This document shows, piece after piece, positions 42,639-51,184 of a stretch of DNA of 64,000 nt (the stretch's first letter is position 1; each line of letters opens with the position of its first letter). The notes beneath the pieces are model-generated. The model made no database searches and had not been told where the DNA came from. It worked only from the letters and a program-made list of their open reading frames with translations. The DNA comes from an uncultured Clostridia bacterium (GTDB taxonomy: Bacteria > Bacillota > Clostridia > Christensenellales > CAG-138), in NCBI GenBank assembly GCA_946411635.1, contig CAMKES010000002.1, forward strand, positions 322,585 to 386,584, given 5' to 3'. Made by a program: the position numbers and the translations under genes.

Positions 42639-43832
42639 ATGAATATCCGTTTTTCGCCCGATGCGGCGCGGCGCGAGATGACGCCGGTCGACAATCTGTT
42701 CTTCCTTGAATACATGCCCGATGCGGACGGCACGTTTGTGAAGGTATACCTGTTCGGTCTGATGCAGTGCTATCACCCGTCGCTTGCCGACACGGACGTT
42801 GAAAACGCGCTGGGGCTGACCGAAACGCAGATCCGCTGCGCGTTCGTCTACTGGCAGGCGAAGGGCCTTGTGCGGATCCTCGGCGACGATCCGCTGTCGG
42901 TCGAGTATCTTCTGACCGAACAGCCCGCCGTGACGACGGCGACGCCGAAAAAATACCGCCGCTTCATCGAATCGATCGACGCGCTGCTTTCGCCGCGCTC
43001 GCTCGACATGCGCGAAATGAAGGCGATGTACGACTGCATCGAGCTGTACGGGCTCGAGGAGGGCGCGGTGCTCGCGCTCGTCGGACACTGCATCGAGCTG
43101 AAGGGCAAGCGCGTTTCGACCAACTACGTGCTCACCGTCGCGCAGGAATGGAGCGAACGCGGCATCAAAACGCAGACCGCCGCGGAAACGTATGTCGCCG
43201 ACTGGCGCACGAAAAAGCACGGCGCCGCGGAGGTGCTGCGCCGCTGGAACAAGCGCCGCCCGCCGACGGTCGATGAAATGGACCTGTACGACCGGTGGAT
43301 CAACGAGCTCGGCTTCGACGCCGAGGCGATCCTGTCCGCCTGCTCGCGCATGACGGACGTCGCGACCCCGACGTTCGCGATCCTCAACGACCGCCTGCTA
43401 GAAATGAAATCGCGCAACGTGACCGACGCGGCGGAAATGGATCGCGACGAAGCGCGCGCCGCGCAGGACCGTGAGCTTGCGCGGCTCGTGTACGCGCGGC
43501 TCGGCAAGATCGGCGCGCCGGACAAAACGACGGTCGCGCAGCTCAGGATGTTCCGCGACGATAAGGGCATCCCGCGCGACGCGATCCTGCTGGCCGCGGA
43601 CGAATGCGCCGGCGCGGAGCGGCCGCTGGGTCTTCTCAAGAAGATCCTGTCCGACTGGGCGAACGCGCACATCGAAACCGTGGAGCAGGCCGAAGCGGCG
43701 CTGAACCGGCCGAAGCCCGACACGCCGAAAAAGCCGAAAAAGAAAAAGAACCCGGCGCTGATCTATCAGCAGACCCCCATTTCGGAAACCGACTTCAACA
43801 ATCTGGTTGTGGATCTGAGCGAGGACGTATGA
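42639..43832 (+). CDS. dnaD: DnaD-domain replication initiation protein
   Basis: A 397-residue protein with an N-terminal winged-helix-like DDBH1 region (TPVDNLFFLEYMP onward) and DnaD_DDBH2 domains at about 175-240 and 250-340 (AAEVLRRWNKRRPPTVDEMDLYDRW, a typical DnaD motif). A Lys/Pro-rich linker precedes the C-terminal tail. DnaD bridges DnaA at the origin to helicase loading. It overlaps dnaI by 4 nt, so initiator and helicase loader are made from one mRNA. It has no SD and appears leaderless. Confidence 0.88.
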   Translation: MNIRFSPDAARREMTPVDNLFFLEYMPDADGTFVKVYLFGLMQCYHPSLADTDVENALGLTETQIRCAFVYWQAKGLVRILGDDPLSVEYLLTEQPAVTTATPKKYRRFIESIDALLSPRSLDMREMKAMYDCIELYGLEEGAVLALVGHCIELKGKRVSTNYVLTVAQEWSERGIKTQTAAETYVADWRTKKHGAAEVLRRWNKRRPPTVDEMDLYDRWINELGFDAEAILSACSRMTDVATPTFAILNDRLLEMKSRNVTDAAEMDRDEARAAQDRELARLVYARLGKIGAPDKTTVAQLRMFRDDKGIPRDAILLAADECAGAERPLGLLKKILSDWANAHIETVEQAEAALNRPKPDTPKKPKKKKNPALIYQQTPISETDFNNLVVDLSEDV

Positions 43833-44743
43833 CGAACGAACTGCAGCGATATTACAGCGACCTGCGCGAAAAGAACCGCCGCGCGCTCGAAAAGCGGATC
43901 GCGGAATGCGAGCAAAAGAACCGCCGCTTCCGTTCGCTTGCGGACGAGCCGGGGCTCGTGTTCAAGCAGCTTGCCGCGGGTAAACTGACCCCCGCCGCCG
44001 CGAAGTCGCGCATCGGCGCGATCGGCGCGGAGCGCAGAAACCTTCTGATCTCGATGGGGCTTCCGGGCAATTATCTCGACCCGATCTATACCTGTCCGCG
44101 CTGCCGGGACACCGGCGAGGTCGGCGAACCGGCGCGGCTGTGCGCCTGCGCGCTCAAAAAACTGCAGGAGCAGATGATCGCGGGCTCGCGCATCAACCCG
44201 CGCGAAACGTTCGCGGCCTTCCGCGAATCGATCTATCCCGACGACGAGCAGAAAAAGCAGGGCCTTGCCATGAAGCGCTTCTGCGAACGCTACGTCGCCT
44301 CCCTGCCCGCCCCCGAAAAGCCGAATCTTCTGATCCTCGGCGCGGCGGGGCTCGGCAAAAGTTTTTTCGGCAACGCGATCGCTTCGGCCGCGATCGAAAA
44401 GGGCGTGCCCGCCGTCAAGACGACGGCGTACCAGTGCGTGCAGGCGATCCTCGACGGCATCGACGCGCGCGAGGACGCGATCGCGCCGTTCCTTTCCGCT
44501 CCGGTTCTGGTGCTCGACGACGTCGGCACCGAGGCGATGGTCCCGAACGTGACGGTCGAGACCTTCTTCCGCATCCTGAACGAACGCGCCGCGGCCGCGC
44601 TTCCGACCGTTCTGATCTCGAACCTCAACAAGGACGAGCTGTTCGAGCGCTACGGCGAGCGCGTGGCGAGCCGCATGATCGACGGCGCGCTGACCTCCGT
44701 CATTCTGCTGCGCGGGGACAACCTGCGCACGAGGATCCGCTGA
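43829..44743 (+). CDS. dnaI: DnaI/DnaC-type helicase loader ATPase
   Basis: A 304-residue AAA+ protein. An N-terminal coiled-coil and zinc-binding part (CPRCRDTGEVGEPARLCAC) binds the replicative helicase in the family. The ATPase core has Walker A GAAGLGKSFF, Walker B VLVLDDVG and sensor SNLNKDEL, with an Arg finger region near GERVASRMIDG. It loads DnaB/DnaC helicase at the origin. The ATG overlaps the dnaD stop (ATGA) and its own stop overlaps rsmI (TGATG). Confidence 0.9.
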   Translation: MTNELQRYYSDLREKNRRALEKRIAECEQKNRRFRSLADEPGLVFKQLAAGKLTPAAAKSRIGAIGAERRNLLISMGLPGNYLDPIYTCPRCRDTGEVGEPARLCACALKKLQEQMIAGSRINPRETFAAFRESIYPDDEQKKQGLAMKRFCERYVASLPAPEKPNLLILGAAGLGKSFFGNAIASAAIEKGVPAVKTTAYQCVQAILDGIDAREDAIAPFLSAPVLVLDDVGTEAMVPNVTVETFFRILNERAAAALPTVLISNLNKDELFERYGERVASRMIDGALTSVILLRGDNLRTRIR

Positions 44744-45555
44744 TGCTGTACCTCGTCGCAACGCCCATCGGCAACCTCGGCGATCTCTCCGCGCGCGCGA
44801 TCGAAACGCTCAACGCCGTCGACGTGATCTACTGCGAGGATACGCGCCGTACCGCGCTTCTGCTGCAGCATTTTCAAATCAAAAAACCGACCCGCTCCCT
44901 GCATACGCACAACGAACGCGAACGCACGGAGGAGGTCGTTTCCGCGCTGAAGGACGGACGCGAGATCGCGTACGTGTCCGACGCGGGCATGCCGGGGATC
45001 TCCGATCCCGGTGCGATGCTCGTGGAAGTCTGCCGCAGGGAGGGGCTCCCCTGCACCGTGATCCCCGGCGCAAGCGCCGCCGTGATCGCCGCCGTGCTTT
45101 CGGGCCTGCCTTCCCAGCCGTTCAGCTTTTTCGGCTTCCTTCCGCGCGAAGCAAAGCCGCGCCGCGAAACGCTCGACGCGATCGCGGGGATCGGGCATCA
45201 GGTCATTCTGTACGAAAGCCCGCACCGCGTGCAGGCGACGCTCCGCGACCTTTACGACCGGTTCGGCGACGGTCCCGCCGCGGTCCTGCGCGAACTGACA
45301 AAAAAGTTCGAGACCGTCGTGAACGGCTCGCTCTCCGAGCTGATCGAACACTTCGCGGAGGAGCCGAAGGGCGAATGCGTGATCGCGTTCATCCCGGGGC
45401 GCAGGGACGAAGCCGAAGTGCCGGATCTTGACGAAACGCTTCTGACGCTTCTGAAAACGGAGTCCGTCAAGGACGCCGCCGCGATCGCCGCCCAGCGGCT
45501 GGACCTTCCGAAAAAACAGGTCTACCGCCGCGCGCTGGAACTGAAAACGGAATGA
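44743..45555 (+). CDS. rsmI: RsmI, 16S rRNA 2'-O-methyltransferase (C1402)
   Basis: A 270-residue tetrapyrrole-methylase-fold protein beginning LYLVATPIGNLGDLSARA, the RsmI signature, with YCEDTRRT, SDAGMPGISDPG and the ESPHRV block. It adds the 2'-O-methyl to C1402 of 16S rRNA, which tunes P-site decoding and start-codon selection. It overlaps dnaI by 1 nt. A C-terminal HTH-like tail (KDAAAIAAQRLDLPKKQVYRRAL) is typical of the family. Confidence 0.95.
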   Translation: MLYLVATPIGNLGDLSARAIETLNAVDVIYCEDTRRTALLLQHFQIKKPTRSLHTHNERERTEEVVSALKDGREIAYVSDAGMPGISDPGAMLVEVCRREGLPCTVIPGASAAVIAAVLSGLPSQPFSFFGFLPREAKPRRETLDAIAGIGHQVILYESPHRVQATLRDLYDRFGDGPAAVLRELTKKFETVVNGSLSELIEHFAEEPKGECVIAFIPGRRDEAEVPDLDETLLTLLKTESVKDAAAIAAQRLDLPKKQVYRRALELKTE

Positions 45556-45564
45556 TCCGAAACG

Positions 45565-45594
45565 AAAAAAGAGAGGCCTGCGCCTCTCTTTTTT
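45565..45594. terminator. Bidirectional terminator between rsmI and the PPIase-like gene
   Basis: A 7-bp stem (GAGAGGC / GCCTCTC) with a 4-nt loop, flanked by six A and six T. Confidence 0.92.
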
Positions 45595-45604
45595 GCTGCC
45601 TTCG

Positions 45605-46780
45605 TTATTCGGGACGGCACGCCGCGATCACATCCTCGCTGCGGACCGTAACGGTCGGATCGTTCACCGTAGCGCGCAGCTCGTCCATGCAGTTCTTGCC
45701 GAGCAGCTGCGCCGTGATTCGCTCGCGCACGCCGGGATACCGGTCGATCGGCACGACACCGGTCTCGCCCTCGACGCGCAGGAACAGATAAAAGGCCTTC
45801 TTTCCGTCCTTTTCCCTGACGAGCGTGCCGACGGATCCGACCGGCACGTCCTTCGCCGCCTCGTAGAGCCCGTCGATCAGCGAATCGTTCGGCGCGACCG
45901 CAAGGTCGCCCGCGATGCCGTTTGTGACAAATTCATTGTCCGTATCGACGTACAGCGCGTTGAAATCGGACTCCGCCTGCGCGCGGTACGCTTCGATCTG
46001 TTCGTCCGTCGGATCGGTATGCACGAACACCCGTACGAAGATCGCGTCTTCCGGCACGTACAGCGACGGGAACGTGCGCTGTCCGTTGAGATAGTAGAAC
46101 AGATACTTCGAATACGCGCCGGCCGTGTAGCGGTCGACGAACGTGTCCTGCACGATCCGTTCGTATCCGGCCTGCAGCTCCTCGTCGGAGAGCGTGTGCG
46201 ACGCCTTGTAGTCCTCGAGGATGTGCGTGAAGTACATGCTCGCAAGAAGGCTGCGCTCGAACATTTCGACGTAGCGCGCCTCGGTGAAGCCGGTCTCGCG
46301 GAAGAACGCCTCCCGCGATTCATACGCGCCGCCGGATTCCGCCAGGCTGTCCGCAAGCTTCTCCTCCGCGGTCTCCGCCGCATTGTACAGATACGCCTGT
46401 TCCTGCGCCGTCAGTTCATATCCGCGCTGAACGCCGAGGTCGTACGCGGCGGCCTCGAGCGCGAGCTCGGTCAAGACCGCCTCGCAGAGCGCATCCATGC
46501 CCGCTTCGGTGCGGGTGTCGTAATACTCGTACGCGTATCCGGCGGCCTGATCCGACACGAACGTGAGGTACGTTTCGCGGTCGTCAAGCCCGTTTTCGCG
46601 GATCGTGCGAAGGCGGTCGTTCAGATAATACCGGTACGTCACGGCATAGACCGGCGTGTCGCCGACCGTCAGCACGACGTCGTCCGCGTCGATCGCAGGC
46701 GTTTCTTTCGCCGATCCCGCGCAGCCGCAGAGCAGCAGAAGCGCGGCGAACAGCGCGCAGAGCAGACGGGTCTTCGGCAT
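45605..46780 (-). CDS. PrsA/SurA-type peptidylprolyl isomerase lipoprotein
   Basis: A 391-residue exported lipoprotein: signal peptide MPKTRLL plus a hydrophobic core ending in the lipobox Leu-Cys-Gly-Cys (Cys20). A SurA/PrsA-like helical N-lobe follows (about 35-240), then a parvulin-like region at about 235-345 (FVRVFVHTDPTDEQIEAYR, then GDLAVAPNDSLIDGLYEAAKDVPVGSVG). It likely aids folding of secreted proteins on the outer face of the membrane. The parvulin core is divergent, so isomerase activity is not assured. The ATG at 46780 was chosen over a GTG at 46789 because of SD spacing. Confidence 0.8.
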   Translation of the reverse strand: MPKTRLLCALFAALLLLCGCAGSAKETPAIDADDVVLTVGDTPVYAVTYRYYLNDRLRTIRENGLDDRETYLTFVSDQAAGYAYEYYDTRTEAGMDALCEAVLTELALEAAAYDLGVQRGYELTAQEQAYLYNAAETAEEKLADSLAESGGAYESREAFFRETGFTEARYVEMFERSLLASMYFTHILEDYKASHTLSDEELQAGYERIVQDTFVDRYTAGAYSKYLFYYLNGQRTFPSLYVPEDAIFVRVFVHTDPTDEQIEAYRAQAESDFNALYVDTDNEFVTNGIAGDLAVAPNDSLIDGLYEAAKDVPVGSVGTLVREKDGKKAFYLFLRVEGETGVVPIDRYPGVRERITAQLLGKNCMDELRATVNDPTVTVRSEDVIAACRPE

Positions 46781-46785
46781 GCGGT

Positions 46786-48624
46786 TCACTTCCAGAGCTC
46801 CTCGGGATACTGTCCCTCGTCCTTCATGCGGCGGATCGCTTCCTTGAGGATCGGCAGATCGGGACGGTTCGTGATGCCGTGCCAGCGCGCGGTGGTCTCA
46901 AGCACCTTGATGCTGATCTTTCCCTCGCGCATCATCGCGTCGAGCACGCGCGGCAGCAGGTATTCGCACTTCATCGGATTCTTCGGCAGGTTCTCGTCGA
47001 GGAACGCCGGGAAACGCGCTTCGAACGCGTCGAGCACGCTTCTCTGCAGACCGAACAGGTTCATCGAAACGAGCGTGTCCAGCGCAAGCGGCGTATAGGT
47101 CGCGCCGTCGTCCTCGGTGAACGCGGCGGCGCCGTCGCGCTTTTCGATCTTCAGCCGCTCGGTGAGCGAAACGAGCTTGCCGTCCCCGCCGATCTCGCAG
47201 ACGCCGCGCGCCACGGACCCGAAGTCGGAAAGCGTGTTGCCGAGCTGGTACCCCACCATCGCGTACTCGCTCTCGTCATGCGCTTCGCACAGGAAGTCGT
47301 AGATCTTTTTGTACGCGTCCGCGCCGTAGAAATCGTCGGCGTTCAGCACCGCGAACGGCGCGTCCAGATGCTCCTTCGCGCAGAGGATCGCGTGCGCGGT
47401 TCCCCACGGCTTCACGCGGCCATCGGGGATCGCATAGCCCTCCGGCAGCTTGTCGAGCGACTGGAACGCGTACTCGAGCTGCACGTGCGGACGGATGCGT
47501 CTGCCCACGCGCTCTTCAAAGTCCTGTTCCATCTCTTTCTTGATGATGAGCACGACCTTCTCGAAGCCCGCGCGGATCGCGTCGAACACCGAGAAATCGA
47601 GGATCACGTGATCGTGCTCGTCGATCGGCTCGATCTGTTTGGGTCCGCCGAAGCGGCTGCCCATGCCTGCCGCCATGATCAAAAGAATCGGTTTTTTCAT
47701 TGGTTTGCTCCCTTCTGTTGCTGATGATTCCGATGCGTCACGGATCGTGACGAGAAATTTCTCTTTCAGTTCCGCGGGCTTGTAGTTCATCTTGGAATAC
47801 CGCAGCCCCGGATCGCCGCCGTCGTCCTCGCGGTTCAGGTACTTCGCCGCGGGAAACGCCCTTACGAACGCCTGCGCCATCGCGGGGTACGCGCCCGCAG
47901 CGTCCGGCATCGCCTTTTCGACGTGCTCGAACAGCATATCGTCCTTGCTCTCGCCGATCGCCATCGCCACGATCTCGCCGCCCGCGCGCAAAGCGACCGC
48001 CGTCTGCCCGAGCGCTTCGCGGTGCAGAAGCAGATCCCGCGCGCCGTTCCACTCGTTCTGCTCGAGCGGGGAAAGCTCCGGATGCGCGGCACGGAAACGG
48101 TCCAGAAACCCGAGGCACGCGCGTTCCGTCTCTTCGTCCGAAACGAGCACGGCCTCCGCGTCCGGATGCTCGCGGTAAAAGCGGTTCACGTGGTTTTTCT
48201 GCCCGTGATACGCCTTGCCGGAAAACGTGCGGAACGCTTCGGCGTCGTAAACGTAATCCGCCCAGTCGCGGATGCTCTCAACCTCCATGCGGCCGGCGTA
48301 GCGCGCCTCCAGAAGCGGCATCATGCAGCGCGGCACGACGCAGTAGCGAAGCGGGATCCCCCGCCGTTTCGCGTCCTCCTCGTTCGCCTCGAACGCCGCC
48401 GAAAGATCGCCGCTGCCGAGCGGCACGGTGTAGCATTCGCCGTACGCGCCGTAGCCCGCGCGGATGCACAGCATGTCCTTTACGATCGCGTAATACGACA
48501 CGTAAATATCGCGCCACTGGTAGACGGCGCCGACCGTGTTGTCGCAGATGCCGCATGCATACAGTTGAAAAAACGGCTTTAAAGCCGATACGGTTTCACC
48601 CGTAATCCGTTCGTATTCGATCAT
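46786..48624 (-). CDS. Fused DUF2156 (LPG-synthase-like) and sugar nucleotidyltransferase
   Basis: A single 612-codon frame with two halves. Residues 1-292 are a GNAT-like DUF2156 domain related to the C-terminal part of lysyl-phosphatidylglycerol synthases (NHVNRFYREHPD, SPLEQNEWNGARDLL, YSKMNYKP). Residues 309-612 are an NTP_transferase (IMAAGMGSRFGGPKQIEPI, VLNADDFYGADAY). The linker of some 15 residues has no predicted fold, and the codons before Met309 (47700) form a good SD (AGAAGGGAGC, 6-nt spacing). The second half may therefore also be translated on its own. It looks like two adjacent genes joined by loss of a stop codon. Confidence 0.85.
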   Translation of the reverse strand: MIEYERITGETVSALKPFFQLYACGICDNTVGAVYQWRDIYVSYYAIVKDMLCIRAGYGAYGECYTVPLGSGDLSAAFEANEEDAKRRGIPLRYCVVPRCMMPLLEARYAGRMEVESIRDWADYVYDAEAFRTFSGKAYHGQKNHVNRFYREHPDAEAVLVSDEETERACLGFLDRFRAAHPELSPLEQNEWNGARDLLLHREALGQTAVALRAGGEIVAMAIGESKDDMLFEHVEKAMPDAAGAYPAMAQAFVRAFPAAKYLNREDDGGDPGLRYSKMNYKPAELKEKFLVTIRDASESSATEGSKPMKKPILLIMAAGMGSRFGGPKQIEPIDEHDHVILDFSVFDAIRAGFEKVVLIIKKEMEQDFEERVGRRIRPHVQLEYAFQSLDKLPEGYAIPDGRVKPWGTAHAILCAKEHLDAPFAVLNADDFYGADAYKKIYDFLCEAHDESEYAMVGYQLGNTLSDFGSVARGVCEIGGDGKLVSLTERLKIEKRDGAAAFTEDDGATYTPLALDTLVSMNLFGLQRSVLDAFEARFPAFLDENLPKNPMKCEYLLPRVLDAMMREGKISIKVLETTARWHGITNRPDLPILKEAIRRMKDEGQYPEELWK

Positions 48625-48641
48625 AAAAACTCCTATCGTTC

Positions 48642-48669
48642 AGTATATCATACTTTTCCGATTTGTGAA
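48642..48669 (-). promoter_or_regulatory. sigma-A-like promoter of the DUF2156 fusion gene
   Basis: Minus strand: TTCACA (48669-48664), 16-nt spacer, TATACT (48647-48642), then a leader with an AGGAG SD before the ATG at 48624. Its -35 lies 23 bp from that of the divergent HAD gene. Confidence 0.65.
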
Positions 48670-48692
48670 GACCGAAAAAGCGCGCGCCGCTG

Positions 48693-48721
48693 TTGACGAA
48701 CCGGCGATAATCGTGTAGAAT
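48693..48721 (+). promoter_or_regulatory. sigma-A promoter of the HAD phosphatase, near-leaderless
   Basis: TTGACG (48693-48698), 17-nt spacer, TAGAAT (48716-48721), then 8 nt to the ATG at 48730. The predicted leader is about 2 nt, with no SD. Confidence 0.72.
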
Positions 48722-48729
48722 GTGCGGGT

Positions 48730-49407
48730 ATGGAACGAAATGAAATCAAAACCGGCTTCAGATTCGTCGCCTTCGATCTGGACGGCACGATCTGTAATAC
48801 GCTTTCGGACATCGCGTCCTCGCTGAACCGCGCGCTCGACGCGCTCGGTTTTTCCACCTATTCCGACGACGGCGTTTCCGGTCTCATCGGGCGGAGCATC
48901 GTCTGGATGTGTCAGCATGCCGTGCCCGAGGACCGTCCCGAAGCATGGACCGACGTGCGCGACGGTTTCCTCGCCGACTACGCGGAGCATCTGTGCGACA
49001 CGACTGTGCCGTATCCCGAAATGCCCGAGCTGCTGCACGCGCTGAAACACCGCGGCGTCACGCTCGCGGTCGTCACGAACAAGCCGGATCCGCACGCCAA
49101 GAAAATGATCCGCACGCTCTTCCCGGAGGGCGATCTCTTCGCCCGCGTGCAGGGACAGTGCGCCGACTATCCCGTGAAGCCCGATCCCGCGATGCTCGAC
49201 GTCGTGCGCGAAGAACTCGGCTTTTCACGCGAAGAAACGCTCTATCTCGGCGATATGGACGTCGATCTGCAGTTTGCGAAAAACGCGGGGCTGCGGTGCG
49301 TCGGCTGCGGATGGGGCTATCGCGGCGAAGCGTTTCTGAAGGAAGCGGGCGCGGCGCACGTGATCTCGCATCCGCTGGAGCTTCTTGAGATCATCGACAC
49401 GCTGTAA
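48730..49407 (+). CDS. HAD-family phosphatase (phosphoglycolate-phosphatase-like)
   Basis: A 225-residue HAD hydrolase: motif I DLDGTICNT (nucleophile Asp), a helical cap of about 65 residues, motif II VTNKPDP, motif III Lys in YPVKPDP, and motif IV GDMDVDLQFAKNAG. The family resembles Gph/PpaX; PpaX removes pyrophosphate formed by HPr kinase in Firmicutes, but the substrate is not set by sequence here. It is monocistronic, with a strong promoter and terminator. Confidence 0.87.
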   Translation: MERNEIKTGFRFVAFDLDGTICNTLSDIASSLNRALDALGFSTYSDDGVSGLIGRSIVWMCQHAVPEDRPEAWTDVRDGFLADYAEHLCDTTVPYPEMPELLHALKHRGVTLAVVTNKPDPHAKKMIRTLFPEGDLFARVQGQCADYPVKPDPAMLDVVREELGFSREETLYLGDMDVDLQFAKNAGLRCVGCGWGYRGEAFLKEAGAAHVISHPLELLEIIDTL

Positions 49408-49420
49408 ACACACAGAAACA

Positions 49421-49448
49421 AGCGACAGGCAAACGCCTGTCGCTTTTT
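49421..49448 (+). terminator. Terminator after the HAD phosphatase
   Basis: A 10-bp perfect stem (AGCGACAGGC / GCCTGTCGCT) with AAAC loop and TTTTT. The opposite strand has a weaker T-rich run and may also end the converging MATE transcript. Confidence 0.9.
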
Positions 49449-49450
49449 CG

Positions 49451-50974
49451 TTATTCGATTGCGGGAAGCTCGTCGAGCGGCTTGATCTTTTTGCGGTACA
49501 GCCGTTTGAACAGCAGCCCCGCCGCGATCAGCGTGATGAACTCGGAGATCGGGAACGCCCACCAGATGCCGTCGACGTCCTTGGTGATCCACGCAAGCAG
49601 CGCGGCCACCGGCAGCAGCACGATGAGCTGACGCTGCAGGGACGTGATCGCGCCGTACAGGCTCGTGTCGGTCGCGCCGAACGCCGTGGTGAACGTGATG
49701 CCCGCCGCCGCCAGCACAAAGCCGATCGAGATGATGTGCAGCGCGCGCTCCGTGACGTCGCGCATCTCGACCGAAACGCCGAAGATCTGAATGATCTGTC
49801 CGCTGAAGAACTGGAACACGAGCGTGCCGAACAGCATGAACACGCAGCAGTAGATCAGAAGCATCTTGAACGCGCGCATGAACCGCACGCGGCTGCGCGC
49901 GCCGTAGTTGTAGCCGAGGATGCTCATCGCCGCGTTGGTCAGACCGAACACCGGCATGAAGATGATCGACTGCAGCCGGAAATACGTGCCGAACGCGCCG
50001 CGGTACAGATCCGAGAAGCTGATGCGCGAGCCCTGCGCGATCTCCTCCGCAACGGACGCGGGCGCGATCGAAAGCTGATACGCGCCGAGCGCGCTCAGGA
50101 TCGCGTTCATGCCGAACATCATGACCGTGCCGACCGCCTGCATCAGGATCGACGGCAGACCCACGCGGTAGATCTCGTAGACCGTCTTCCGGTTCAGTCT
50201 GCAGTCCGCAGGCCGGATCCGGATCTCGTGCTTCGTGCCGAACAGCAGGACGATCGCAAGGATCATCGAGGCGAACTGACCGGCGACCGTCGCGATCGCC
50301 GCGCCCTTGACGCCCATCGCGGGGACCGGTCCCCATCCGAGCACGAACACGCGGTCGAGCACGATGTTCACGATCGCGCCGGAAAGCTGCATGAACATGG
50401 CGAAGATCGTTTTGCCCTGCGCCGTCATGATGCGCTCGATGCCGCAGGCGACGAAGACGCCGACGCACAGCGAGAGGCAGATCGACATGTAATGGATGCC
50501 CATCAGCTGCACGACCGGATCGTCGCTCTGCCAGCGCATGTACGCGCCCGACAGCGTCAGTCCCGCAGCGGTGAACACCGCCGCGGAGATCAGCAGGATC
50601 ATCAGCCCGTTGCCCGCCGCACGGTTCGCTTCCTCAAAGCGGCGCGCGCCGAGACGGCGCGAGATCAGCGAGTTGATGCCGACCGAGGTGCCGACCGCGA
50701 CCGAGATCAAAAGCATCTGCAGCGGATTGACCAGCGACAGCGCCGCGATCGCCTTGTCTCCGACGTGCTCGGCGGCGTCCGCGGTGAACAGATCCCCGAG
50801 GATGCTCTGCAGCGCTTCCGTCGGCAGGAATTTCATGCGCGACACGAACACGCTGTCCACGACGTTGTACAGCGCCTGCACGAGCATGGACACGATGATC
50901 GGCCAGCCCAAAGAAAGAAGGAGCCGTCCCTCCGGCTCCGTTCCCATTCTGTTTTTACGAATCGAAGCTTCCAT
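49451..50974 (-). CDS. MATE-family efflux transporter
   Basis: A 507-residue protein with twelve predicted membrane helices in two halves of about 200 residues (LSLGWPIIVSMLVQALYNVVDSVFVSR and the second-half equivalent GLPSILMQAVGTVMMFGMNAIL). MATE proteins export cationic drugs or metabolites using Na+ or H+. The ATG at 50974 was chosen because a strong promoter ends 9 nt upstream; longer in-frame starts would lie upstream of the predicted transcript start. It has no SD. The substrate is unknown. Confidence 0.9.
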   Translation of the reverse strand: MEASIRKNRMGTEPEGRLLLSLGWPIIVSMLVQALYNVVDSVFVSRMKFLPTEALQSILGDLFTADAAEHVGDKAIAALSLVNPLQMLLISVAVGTSVGINSLISRRLGARRFEEANRAAGNGLMILLISAAVFTAAGLTLSGAYMRWQSDDPVVQLMGIHYMSICLSLCVGVFVACGIERIMTAQGKTIFAMFMQLSGAIVNIVLDRVFVLGWGPVPAMGVKGAAIATVAGQFASMILAIVLLFGTKHEIRIRPADCRLNRKTVYEIYRVGLPSILMQAVGTVMMFGMNAILSALGAYQLSIAPASVAEEIAQGSRISFSDLYRGAFGTYFRLQSIIFMPVFGLTNAAMSILGYNYGARSRVRFMRAFKMLLIYCCVFMLFGTLVFQFFSGQIIQIFGVSVEMRDVTERALHIISIGFVLAAAGITFTTAFGATDTSLYGAITSLQRQLIVLLPVAALLAWITKDVDGIWWAFPISEFITLIAAGLLFKRLYRKKIKPLDELPAIE

Positions 50975-50983
50975 AACAGAACT

Positions 50984-51012
50984 ATTATATGGATGCTTTC
51001 GATATATTGCAA
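50984..51012 (-). promoter_or_regulatory. sigma-A promoter of the MATE gene, near-leaderless
   Basis: Minus strand: TTGCAA (51012-51007), 17-nt spacer, TATAAT (50989-50984), then 9 nt to the ATG at 50974. The predicted leader is 2-3 nt. Confidence 0.72.
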
Positions 51013-51184
51013 GACATTTTTCGCATCCCGCGGCGGCAAACGCCGGCAGCAGGATCCATGCGAGCAGAACCGTTTGTTTTTTTTCGTCGTGTTCTCCTTT
51101 TGTCCCCTGAATCATGCGGAAAATAGTGTTTCCGTGCGTACGCGGTCCCTCTCCGTTCTCATCCGCACGGCAGGGATCGCGCGC

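Noticed and set aside
50975..51115. In-frame N-terminal extension of the MATE protein with a lipoprotein-like signal (LLAWILLPAFAAAGC)
   Set aside because: The extension lies upstream of, and overlaps, a strong promoter whose predicted transcript begins 2-3 nt before the chosen ATG, and no start codon lies at a suitable distance from its SD-like AAAAGGAG. It might be a remnant of a small lipoprotein gene.
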